A stretch of 7,812 bases of DNA, taken from NCBI GenBank assembly GCA_902490005.1, contig CABUCM010000070.1, positions 1-7,812 of the forward strand. Direction: 5' to 3'. Made by a program: the position numbers and the translations under genes. This DNA comes from an uncultured Ruminiclostridium sp. (GTDB lineage Bacteria > Bacillota > Clostridia > Oscillospirales > Acutalibacteraceae). The notes below the pieces were generated by a model. The model searched no databases, was not told the origin of the DNA, and saw only the letters and a program-made list of their open reading frames with translations. This document shows, in pieces, positions 1-5,004 of the stretch (position 1 is its first letter; each line of letters begins with the position of its first letter).

Positions 1-54
1 CCAGCCGGTAACGGGGCTGTCTGACGCCGAAATGAGATTCCGTTTTTGCGCTGG
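1..54. other. Left edge, no recognisable gene
   Basis: I recognise no gene or site in these bases. One plus-strand frame stays open from the window edge to a stop near position 78, but the short peptide resembles nothing I know and the frame runs through the rubredoxin terminator, so I do not call it. A partial gene entering from the left cannot be excluded. Confidence 0.4.
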
Positions 55-96
55 AAAAACAAAAACCGCCATAGAGTGAAAGCCACCCTATGGCGG
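55..96 (-). terminator. Rho-independent terminator of the rubredoxin gene
   Basis: A perfect 9-bp stem (66-74 paired with 88-96, CCGCCATAG/CTATGGCGG) lies 15 bases downstream of the rubredoxin stop codon. Read on the minus strand it is followed by two runs of five T separated by a G (from 65 down to about 55). This is the classic intrinsic terminator layout and marks the end of a monocistronic rubredoxin transcript. Confidence 0.88.
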
Positions 97-111
97 TGAA
101 AGCCGCGGCGT

Positions 112-270
112 TTATTCCTTAGAGAACATGTCCTTGCCAACACCGCACAGGGGGCAGACCCAATCCTCAGGAAGATCGTCAAAAGAAGTACCAGGGTTAA
201 CACCGTTATCAGGATCGCCCACGGCGGGATCATAAACATAACCGCAAACATCGCATACATACTTGTCCAT
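112..270 (-). CDS. Rubredoxin
   Basis: The gene encodes a 52-residue rubredoxin, a small cytoplasmic one-electron carrier with a single iron held by four cysteines. The two knuckles are visible: Cys6-x2-Cys9-Gly and Cys39-Pro-Leu-Cys42-Gly. The aromatic core residues Tyr11, Tyr13, Phe30, Trp37 and Phe49 sit where the family has them, and the length matches the usual 52-54 residues. The ATG at 270 is preceded by a good AAGGAG site (minus strand, about 284-279). In strict anaerobes rubredoxin commonly carries electrons from NAD(P)H:rubredoxin oxidoreductase to rubrerythrins, flavodiiron proteins or desulfoferrodoxin, which detoxify oxygen and peroxide. No such partner is in this window. The gene stands alone, with its own perfect promoter, a Fur/PerR-like operator and a terminator, so it is probably induced by iron limitation or peroxide. 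The family call is close to certain; the regulator is inferred. Confidence 0.97.
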   Translation of the reverse strand: MDKYVCDVCGYVYDPAVGDPDNGVNPGTSFDDLPEDWVCPLCGVGKDMFSKE

Positions 271-306
271 AGTGATAGCTCCTTACTGCAATCAATTTCA
301 TTAATT

Positions 307-321
307 TAATAATGATTATCA
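307..321 (-). promoter_or_regulatory. Fur/PerR-family operator (7-1-7 box)
   Basis: On the minus strand the 15 bases read TGATAATCATTATTA. They match the Fur 7-1-7 consensus TGATAATNATTATCA at all but one defined position, and the PerR consensus TTATAATNATTATAA at all but two. The box starts three bases after the -10 hexamer, so it covers the predicted transcription start, where a bound repressor would block initiation. Fur (iron) or PerR (peroxide) are both possible. In Clostridium acetobutylicum rubredoxin belongs to the PerR-controlled oxygen response, which favours PerR from context even though the base match slightly favours Fur. Confidence 0.75.
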
Positions 322-323
322 AT

Positions 324-352
324 ATTATAATTTTATTTCTCAAAAATGTCAA
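324..352 (-). promoter_or_regulatory. Consensus sigma-A promoter of rubredoxin
   Basis: On the minus strand TTGACA (352-347) is separated by exactly 17 bases from TATAAT (329-324). Both hexamers match the housekeeping consensus perfectly. The start site expected a few bases downstream falls within the Fur/PerR-like box at 307-321. So strong a promoter would need a repressor to be regulated. Confidence 0.92.
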
Positions 353-381
353 GGCTTTTATCGCCCTTTATCAGGAAAAAT

Positions 382-441
382 AGGAAAACAGCCCCATTTT
401 ATAAAAAAGGAAGATAAAAAGAGTTTTCCTCAAAAAATGGG
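382..441. repeat. Interlocked inverted repeats in the rubredoxin/3D-protein intergenic region
   Basis: Two perfect 8-bp inverted repeats are interleaved. AGGAAAAC (382-389) pairs with GTTTTCCT (423-430), and CCCATTTT (393-400) pairs with AAAATGGG (434-441). Each arm pair is separated by three bases on both sides. The order A-B-A'-B' is that of an H-type pseudoknot in RNA, or of two alternative hairpins. It lies upstream of both neighbouring promoters, so it is not in either predicted leader. Function unknown. Confidence 0.5.
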
Positions 442-503
442 CCTTATCCAGCAAAAACAAACCTGTAATTTATAGTAACAAGTTTGTAATATTTAAATTC
501 TTC

Positions 504-617
504 TATTTTGCACAGACGGGCCGGTTTTTTCCGGGGCAATCAATACAACATTTTGGGGTTTTTACAGTGGTTAAATTCATAAAAAGAATTAAATTGAAAA
601 TTGTGTTGTGCAAAATA
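504..617. repeat. 11-bp perfect inverted repeat enclosing 92 bases
   Basis: TATTTTGCACA at 504-514 is the exact reverse complement of the 11 bases at 607-617. The right arm ends 24 bases upstream of the -35 box of the 3D-protein promoter. The interval is AT-rich, carries a CCGG-T6-CCGG mini-hairpin near 521-534 and no gene. The arms could be two copies of an operator for one regulator (with looping), or the base of a folded RNA. I do not recognise the motif. Confidence 0.5.
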
Positions 618-641
618 CACAAAAATGAGAATCTTGAATAA

Positions 642-670
642 TTGACATATCGTGAAACTTCTCATATAAT
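642..670 (+). promoter_or_regulatory. Consensus sigma-A promoter of the DUF348-G5-3D gene
   Basis: TTGACA (642-647) and TATAAT (665-670) are separated by exactly 17 bases, both perfect matches. Transcription would start near 677 and give a leader of about 75 bases. That leader contains a 7-bp inverted repeat, TGAATAG (693-699) with CTATTCA (715-721), of unknown meaning. Confidence 0.92.
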
Positions 671-752
671 GCCTATTGTCACCTGAAAGCCGTGAATAGA
701 AATTCTACCAACACCTATTCAAAAGTAACGGCGCATAAAGGAGAATCATCGA

Positions 753-1979
753 ATGAAAGAGACCACAAAGAAAATTGTAAGCAGACGGCTTACAAAAATT
801 GTGGCGCTAGTGCTCATGTGCGTTATCTGCACCAGCGGCGTTATTACAGTAACCGCCCTGAGCAGAGATGTCACCGTTGTTGACGGCGACAAAATGTACG
901 CTCTTACCACCTTGAACGCAAACCCCGACGCGGTGTTAGACCGGCTTGGGATAGAACTTGCCCCACACGACGCGGTAGAGTTTGACGAGGCCGCGGCCAC
1001 CATCACCATCAAGCGCGCCTTTGACGTGGCCGTAAAGGCTGACGGAAAGGTCAAGACCGTGACCATGACCGAGGGCACGGTGGCGGATGCTTTAAAAGCC
1101 GCCAACGTTACCCTGAAGGAAGGGGATCAAGTGATTCCTTTCGCAGCAACCGCTTTGGTGCCGGATATGGAAATCAAGGTCGCCAGAGGCATTGAGGTAT
1201 CAGTGGAAGCCGACGGGAAAACCATTTCTGTAAAGGTGCCCGCCACGGCTACCGTGGGAAGCGCGGTCACCGCCGCAGGGCTGACCCTTGGCAAGGATGA
1301 CGTTTTAAGCGCGGACAAAACAAAGACAGTAACCAAAGGCATGACCATCAAAATCGACCGGGTCACGTACCGTGAAACCGAAACGGTGCAGGAAGTGCCT
1401 TATGAAACCATCCAGCAGGAAACCGGGGATTTGGACCAGGGGGATACCCAGGTGCAAACCGCCGGGGAAAACGGTTCCCGGACCATTGTGACCCGGGAAA
1501 AGCTGGTAAACGGCCAGGTGGTAAGCAGTGAGGAAATCAGCAGTACCGTCACCAAAGAGCCCGTAAGTGAGGTTGTTCTGGTGGGGACCCGCGAGGTAGT
1601 GGCCGCGCAGGCGGCTCCTTCTTACGGCGCGGCGTCCACCTCCGGCGGCGTGCTGGTGGACCACAGCGGAAACCAGATCGCTTATACCGCCGTGTATACC
1701 GGTTCCGCTACCGCCTATACCGCGCCGGCCGGCGCTTCTACGGCTACCGGGCGGCCCGCCCAGTATGGCAACGTAGCGGTGAACCCCAATCTGATCCCCT
1801 ATGGCTCCCGGCTTTATATCTGCTCTCCTGACGGCTCCTACGTTTACGGCTACGCCGTCGCGGCGGATACCGGCGGGGCTTTGATGAGCGGAAGCGCCCT
1901 GGTAGACGTGTATTTCGACACGCTGGGCGAGTGTTATGGGTTTGGAAGAAGAACCCTGAGCGTTTATATCCTCGCCTAA
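753..1979 (+). CDS. DUF348-G5-3D domain cell-wall protein (YabE-like)
   Basis: This 408-residue exported protein resembles Bacillus YabE and clostridial resuscitation-promoting or spore/cell-wall factors. Residues 1-13 are basic and 14-36 hydrophobic, giving a signal peptide or membrane anchor. Three DUF348 repeats follow (about 36-77, 90-130 and 146-190; the last two share a VEADGK/VKADGK start), then a G5 domain (about 200-283) that may bind peptidoglycan or glycans. An Ala/Ser/Gly linker leads to a C-terminal 3D domain (about 316-405). Its three hallmark aspartates are Asp372, Asp385 and Asp389, within ADTGG and VDVYFDT. The 3D fold resembles MltA-type lytic enzymes, so cleavage of glycan strands is likely but not proven by sequence. 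The ATG has an AAAGGAG site (737-743) nine bases upstream. The gene is monocistronic, between a perfect promoter and a strong terminator. There is no LysM domain. Confidence 0.93.
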   Translation: MKETTKKIVSRRLTKIVALVLMCVICTSGVITVTALSRDVTVVDGDKMYALTTLNANPDAVLDRLGIELAPHDAVEFDEAAATITIKRAFDVAVKADGKVKTVTMTEGTVADALKAANVTLKEGDQVIPFAATALVPDMEIKVARGIEVSVEADGKTISVKVPATATVGSAVTAAGLTLGKDDVLSADKTKTVTKGMTIKIDRVTYRETETVQEVPYETIQQETGDLDQGDTQVQTAGENGSRTIVTREKLVNGQVVSSEEISSTVTKEPVSEVVLVGTREVVAAQAAPSYGAASTSGGVLVDHSGNQIAYTAVYTGSATAYTAPAGASTATGRPAQYGNVAVNPNLIPYGSRLYICSPDGSYVYGYAVAADTGGALMSGSALVDVYFDTLGECYGFGRRTLSVYILA

Positions 1980-2010
1980 CGGCGGCAATCCATGAGCTAG
2001 CGCAAAACAG

Positions 2011-2040
2011 AAAGCCGGGCACCAGGTGCCCGGCTTTTTT
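2011..2040 (+). terminator. Rho-independent terminator after the 3D-protein gene
   Basis: A GC-rich inverted repeat (AAAGCCGGGCACC at 2011-2023 with its complement at 2025-2037, centred on one base, so a real loop of about five) runs into six T. It lies 31 bases after the stop codon and is a strong intrinsic terminator. Confidence 0.95.
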
Positions 2041-2075
2041 ATTACAAACTCCGGCTTTCTTTCGGAGGATAACTG

Positions 2076-2084
2076 TGGTACAAT
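2076..2084 (+). promoter_or_regulatory. Extended -10 promoter of the GNAT gene
   Basis: TG-G-TACAAT (2076-2084) is an extended -10 element 30 bases ahead of the start codon. No good -35 hexamer is present 16-18 bases upstream, which is common for extended -10 promoters. It follows directly on the previous terminator, so independent transcription of the acetyltransferase is likely. Confidence 0.65.
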
Positions 2085-2113
2085 CAAACCATTGAGACGA
2101 TAGGAGGAATTCC

Positions 2114-2563
2114 ATGCTGCAAATCAAACCCATGACCATAAAAGATGAGGCTGAAGTGATGGAGATGGTAACAGACTTCTACCACAGCGGCGCGGTGGAC
2201 CACGCGGTGGCGGTTCCGGTGCTCCGCAGGACCTTTTTAGACGCCGTCGGGGAAGAAGAGCCCAGCGTGTGGGGCTTCGTCCTTTGGGATGGAGGCCAGG
2301 CGGTGGGGTTCAGCTATCTCACCAGCTTTTACGCCTGCGAGTGCGGCGGCAGGACCCTGATGATCGAAGAAATCTATCTGAAGGAAAGCTGCCGCGGAAA
2401 AGGCTTTGGAAAGCAGTTTTTCCATTGGCTGTTCCAGGCGTACCCTGAGGTCAAGCGCTTCCGCCTGGAGGTAACCAAGGCCAACGCCGGCGCCGCCCGG
2501 CTGTATGCCTCCCTGGGCTTTGTGCCCCTGAAATATGACCAAATGATTTTAGACCGGGAATAA
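2114..2563 (+). CDS. GNAT-family N-acetyltransferase
   Basis: The 149-residue protein is a single GNAT domain, which transfers an acetyl group from acetyl-CoA to an amine. The acetyl-CoA pyrophosphate loop (motif A) is clear: strand IEEIYL at 84-89, then R94-GKGFGK in the Q/RxxGxG position. Motif B is Asn124 to Phe136 (NAGAARLY...LGF), with the Asn and Tyr131 expected of the family. The length is normal for a stand-alone member. The ATG at 2114 is preceded by an AGGAGGAA site. The substrate cannot be told: small molecule, protein N-terminus or lysine are all possible. A sirtuin lies on the other strand just beyond, but nothing shows that the two act on the same substrate. The gene has its own promoter and terminator. 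Confidence 0.93.
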   Translation: MLQIKPMTIKDEAEVMEMVTDFYHSGAVDHAVAVPVLRRTFLDAVGEEEPSVWGFVLWDGGQAVGFSYLTSFYACECGGRTLMIEEIYLKESCRGKGFGKQFFHWLFQAYPEVKRFRLEVTKANAGAARLYASLGFVPLKYDQMILDRE

Positions 2564-2605
2564 AAAGCCCTGGGACGCGGAAGAAAACGCGCCCCAGGGC
2601 TTTTT
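2562..2605 (+). terminator. Rho-independent terminator of the GNAT gene
   Basis: An 8-bp GC-rich stem (GCCCTGGG 2567-2574 with CCCAGGGC 2593-2600) is flanked by five A on the left and five T on the right. It starts at the stop codon. The symmetric A/T flanks mean it could also stop transcription arriving from the sirtuin side. Confidence 0.93.
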
Positions 2606-2738
2606 CATTGTTTTGGAACCAACCGTATTTACCGGTGGAGAAATCCCGCGGAAAGCAGTAGCTTTCAGTATCGAAGGAAGCGGGCTGCGAATAAAAATGC
2701 GAGTGGATGAACGGAAATAACTGCTGATCGGGTAAATT

Positions 2739-2752
2739 GCCCGTTTACGGGC
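2739..2752. repeat. Short GC hairpin
   Basis: GCCCG (2739-2743) pairs with CGGGC (2748-2752) around TTTA. An alternative, mutually exclusive pairing of GTAAA (2732-2736) with TTTAC (2744-2748) overlaps it. No T-run follows on the plus strand, and only AATTT on the minus strand, so any terminator activity would be weak. Confidence 0.4.
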
Positions 2753-2801
2753 GGCGGGGCGTTGGCGCAAGGGCAAAGCGTTCTATGCGTTTTTTAGGGC
2801 C

Positions 2802-2850
2802 TGCCAGCCGGGAATAGGCCCTTCTAGGGCCTATTCAGGCCGCGCCGGCA
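2802..2850. repeat. Long palindromic hairpin with repeated AGGGCCT units
   Basis: A perfect 11-bp stem (GAATAGGCCCT at 2812-2822 with its complement at 2826-2836) encloses a 3-base loop. Imperfect outer pairing of GCCGG (2807-2811) with CCGGC (2845-2849) extends it. The heptamer AGGGCCT also occurs at 2796-2802 as a third copy. It sits 30-80 bases past the sirtuin stop codon. No T-run follows on either strand, so it is not a textbook terminator. It may protect a 3' end, or be a small dispersed palindromic repeat. Confidence 0.55.
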
Positions 2851-2880
2851 AAGTGGTGGTGATAGCTATGAACGAGGGGC

Positions 2881-3600
2881 TTAAAGCTGGGAGAAAACCT
2901 GGCCTATTTTTCCTTGGATCAGCAGATCCGCTTTCTCATCCAGGGGAAGCGGGGTCTGGTTTACTACCGCCAGGCGACTGCCCTGAAAATAGCGGAGAAG
3001 CCCGGCGGCCGGATAAACGGTAAGAGAGGTGCCCCCCACGATAAGAAGGTCCGCCCTCCGGATCGCGTCAATGGACTTCTGCAGCACCTCCTGGTCCAGG
3101 GCCTCCTCGTACAATACCACATCGGGCTTAATCACGCCGCCGCATTGACCGCATTGGGGCACCCCCTGGGAATGCAGGATCGTTTGGGCGTCGAAAAGCC
3201 TGCCGCAGCGTTGGCAATGATTCCGGTGGACAGAGCCGTGGAGCTCCAGCACATTTCTGCTTCCCGCGGCCTGATGCAGGCCGTCGATATTCTGGGTGAC
3301 CACCGCCAGAAGCCTCCCCTCCTGTTCCCATTGGGCCAGCTTTTTGTGGGCGGGATTCGGCAGAGCGTCCAAATACAGCATTTTATCCCGGTAAAAGCGG
3401 TAAAACTCTTCCGGGTTCTTTTCATAGAAGGAGCGGCTTAAAATCGTTTCCGGCGGATAGCGGTAGGATTGGCTGTACAGCCCGTCCACGCTTCGGAAGT
3501 CGGGTATGCCGCTTTCCTTGGATACGCCGGCGCCGCCGAAAAATACAATGGCGCGGCTTTCCTCCGCCAGCTGTTTCAATTTTAGAATTTCCCGGTTCAT
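2881..3600 (-). CDS. cobB: NAD-dependent protein deacylase (sirtuin, Sir2 family)
   Basis: This 239-residue sirtuin removes acyl groups from lysine side chains while consuming NAD+. The motifs appear in order: GAGVSKESGIPDFRS (23-37, NAD binding), TQNIDGLH (102-109), catalytic His121 in HGS, zinc cysteines Cys129/Cys132 and Cys150/Cys153, GTSLTVYPA (190-198) and VNQTP with Asn214. In the acyl-pocket segment Tyr70-x2-Lys73 replaces the Tyr-x2-Arg of desuccinylase-type enzymes such as E. coli CobB, so simple deacetylation is more likely. The start is the ATG at 3600, seven bases after a strong AAAGGAGG (3615-3608). An ATG 31 codons upstream lies inside the neighbouring gene and hairpin and is rejected. 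The gene is third in a minus-strand series after the CpXC and membrane-protein genes, but a terminator-like hairpin lies just upstream and leaves no room for a separate promoter. Expression probably depends on read-through or on a promoter inside the upstream gene. Confidence 0.96.
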   Translation of the reverse strand: MNREILKLKQLAEESRAIVFFGGAGVSKESGIPDFRSVDGLYSQSYRYPPETILSRSFYEKNPEEFYRFYRDKMLYLDALPNPAHKKLAQWEQEGRLLAVVTQNIDGLHQAAGSRNVLELHGSVHRNHCQRCGRLFDAQTILHSQGVPQCGQCGGVIKPDVVLYEEALDQEVLQKSIDAIRRADLLIVGGTSLTVYPAAGLLRYFQGSRLAVVNQTPLPLDEKADLLIQGKIGQVFSQL

Positions 3601-3624
3601 GAGAAAGCCTCCTTTTACAGCGCG

Positions 3625-3668
3625 AAAAAGCCGGCGCAGATACTGGCTTGGTATCCTCCGCCGGCTTT
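3625..3668 (-). terminator. Terminator or attenuator hairpin between the membrane-protein and sirtuin genes
   Basis: On the minus strand AAAGCCGGCG (3668-3659 side) pairs perfectly over 10 bp with 3636-3627, and an inner GATAC/GTATC pair extends the stem. Five T follow (3629-3625). It starts right after the membrane-protein stop codon and ends nine bases before the sirtuin ribosome binding site. In the plus direction the stem is followed by a T-rich GTTTTATTTTT, so it may work both ways. The position suggests partial termination that lowers sirtuin output relative to the upstream genes. Confidence 0.85.
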
Positions 3669-3673
3669 GCGTT

Positions 3674-4186
3674 TTATTTTTCCAGATCCTCATCCAGCAG
3701 AATCTGGTCGATCTCCGCGATGGGCAGTTCCATGGTGTCCCGCTTAAAATCGATGGGAGGTTCCTGGCTTTTGGGCTCGTCCCTCATGCAGATGCCGGCG
3801 CAGCTTACCAGGATCAGGGCTGCCTGCACCGCCAGCAGGGCGTAAATCCCTACCTGATAGACAGAGCCTAAATAGGCTTTTTCCACCGCAGGGAACAGGT
3901 ATTGGGAAAGCACAAGCGTCAGCCCGGCTGAGGCGGAGAACAGCGTTACCGCATAGCGGATTTTGCTTTCCAGCAAAGCCACCAAAATGCCGCTGACGAT
4001 GATGGGAAGATAGAAAATAGCGTCCGTCAAAATCCCGCTGGAGGAACCGGCGGCAAAATTTTCACACACCTGGGTCCACAGGCTGTCTGTAGAACCATAA
4101 TTTTCAAAGGCGGGCAGAAACAACGCAGCCAGGGCCAGCAGGTCCAACAATATGGTTGCGATTTGAAGTATTCTTTTACGAACCAT
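3674..4186 (-). CDS. Four-helix membrane protein of unknown function
   Basis: I do not recognise the family of this 170-residue protein. Four hydrophobic segments stand out at about 6-26, 54-72, 77-98 and 110-133. A basic start (MVRKR) suggests the N-terminus is in the cytoplasm, and the even helix number would put the C-terminus there too. The tail from about 134 is hydrophilic and ends in an acidic stretch (IAEIDQILLDEDLEK). Between helices 1 and 2 is an outside loop with several Ser, Thr and Gly residues. The ATG at 4186 has a TGGAGG site six bases upstream. It begins 18 bases after the CpXC gene ends, so the two are almost certainly one transcript. Nothing in the sequence suggests an enzyme; a small membrane partner or sensor is possible but would be a guess. 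Confidence 0.85.
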   Translation of the reverse strand: MVRKRILQIATILLDLLALAALFLPAFENYGSTDSLWTQVCENFAAGSSSGILTDAIFYLPIIVSGILVALLESKIRYAVTLFSASAGLTLVLSQYLFPAVEKAYLGSVYQVGIYALLAVQAALILVSCAGICMRDEPKSQEPPIDFKRDTMELPIAEIDQILLDEDLEK

Positions 4187-4204
4187 AATCAGCCTCCAAA
4201 AGGT

Positions 4205-4855
4205 TTATAGGGACTCCAGGGCTTTTTGCGCCCAGGCGGCGTCTACCCGCAGAAAACCGGCGGGAGGCACAGCTTGGCCGCCGTAGCGTTTGGCCACCTC
4301 CTTGGATTTCTCATAGGCTTCCAGCCGGGTGGTCTTGTGGTAAGGCTCTCCGGTGCCCTTTACGAAGAAGGTAAAGGCCAAATGGCCGGTTTCCGGATCC
4401 TTGGCGCAAAAATAGCCCTTCTCCAGCTCTTTATTGTACTTTTTCTGGGCCACCTTGGCCATGGCCAGCTTGGTCAGCTCTACCGCCCGGTCGTCCAGGC
4501 CGTTTTCAAAAATCAGGATTTTTTCCTTCAGCTCGTTCAAATCCGCGGCCAGGCGCTTGGTAACGCCGCCCAGTTCCGGATAACGGCTTTCCGCCTCGGC
4601 GTCGTTCAGGCTTTCCTGTTTGGCGCCGGGAACCAGATATACCATAAATTTGTTGGCCATATCGTGATATAAGAAGGGGTAACTGAGCAGCGCGTCGCTG
4701 CCGCACTGGGGGCATGTCCACGTGAACAGGCTCTCATCCAGCACGGATTCCTTCAGCTGCTGGTCCAAGGTCACGTTGATGCTGGTCCACATTTTGGCCG
4801 CCGCTTTTTCCTCGCAGGCGGGACAGGTGATTTCTTTGTTGATCGTTCTGGACAT
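4205..4855 (-). CDS. CpXC-domain protein
   Basis: This 216-residue cytoplasmic protein has two CPxC motifs near the N-terminus: Cys11-Pro-Ala-Cys14 and Cys48-Pro-Gln-Cys51-Gly. These define the CpXC domain (Pfam family of unknown function) and probably bind one zinc ion. The segment after the second pair (LLSYPFLYHD to about residue 80) is hydrophobic and typical of the domain. The rest is a mixed alpha/beta region (about 95-216) without signal peptide or membrane helix. Starts further upstream in the same frame would translate the promoter, so I chose the ATG at 4855, which has a GGAGGA site (4868-4863) seven bases ahead. It is the first gene of a leftward series with the membrane protein 18 bases downstream and then the sirtuin. 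The domain assignment is strong; the function is unknown. Confidence 0.88.
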   Translation of the reverse strand: MSRTINKEITCPACEEKAAAKMWTSINVTLDQQLKESVLDESLFTWTCPQCGSDALLSYPFLYHDMANKFMVYLVPGAKQESLNDAEAESRYPELGGVTKRLAADLNELKEKILIFENGLDDRAVELTKLAMAKVAQKKYNKELEKGYFCAKDPETGHLAFTFFVKGTGEPYHKTTRLEAYEKSKEVAKRYGGQAVPPAGFLRVDAAWAQKALESL

Positions 4856-4897
4856 GGCAGTCTCCTCCGCTGTGATAACTATACTATAATTAATTTT

Positions 4898-4926
4898 ATT
4901 GTAACACAGAAACTGAAGAATGCAAA
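4898..4926 (-). promoter_or_regulatory. Promoter of the CpXC gene cluster
   Basis: On the minus strand TG-T-TACAAT is an extended -10 element whose hexamer is 4903-4898. TTTGCA (4926-4921) lies 17 bases further upstream and matches four of six -35 positions. It lies 43 bases upstream of the CpXC start codon. It diverges from the promoter at 4947-4975, with the two -35 boxes only 20 bases apart. Confidence 0.75.
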
Positions 4927-4946
4927 GCAAATAATCAACATAGTTA

Positions 4947-4975
4947 TTGACCTGATTGAAAAAACATGACATAAT
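4947..4975 (+). promoter_or_regulatory. Promoter of the two-helix membrane protein gene
   Basis: TTGACC (4947-4952) is followed after 17 bases by CATAAT (4970-4975), which is also preceded by TGA as an extended -10. Each hexamer has one mismatch to consensus. Transcription would begin near 4982, giving a leader of only about 23 bases. Confidence 0.78.
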
Positions 4976-5004
4976 GAGGGTGCAGCCGGAAAGGAGGCCG
5001 TGTG

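Larger units (their letters stand above)
2606..2880. other. Gene-free stretch between convergent genes
   Basis: No convincing gene is present between the convergent GNAT and sirtuin genes. A plus-strand frame from about 2604 to a stop at 2718-2720 reads like ordinary protein (…GGEIPRKAVAFSIEGSG…), but it has no ribosome binding site and crosses a terminator arm. It could be a gene remnant or chance. The rest carries GC-rich palindromes at 2739-2752 and 2802-2850. I see no clear terminator with a U-tract for the sirtuin. Confidence 0.5.

Noticed and set aside
400..752. A c-di-AMP (ydaO) or other known riboswitch ahead of the cell-wall gene
   Set aside because: I looked for the GC-rich conserved blocks of ydaO and found none. 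The predicted leader is only about 75 bases and AT-rich.
692..883. Plus-strand open frame of 63 codons starting with GTG in the 3D-protein leader
   Set aside because: It overlaps the true gene in another frame, lacks a ribosome binding site, and has no recognisable content.
1305..2087. Minus-strand open frame of 260 codons opposite the 3D-protein gene
   Set aside because: It overlaps a clear domain-bearing gene and its terminator, has no start signal, and its composition is that of an antisense shadow.
3601..3693. Sirtuin extended upstream to an ATG at 3693 (31 extra residues)
   Set aside because: The extension runs through the hairpin and the end of the membrane-protein gene, lacks sirtuin similarity, and the ATG at 3600 has a near-perfect ribosome binding site.
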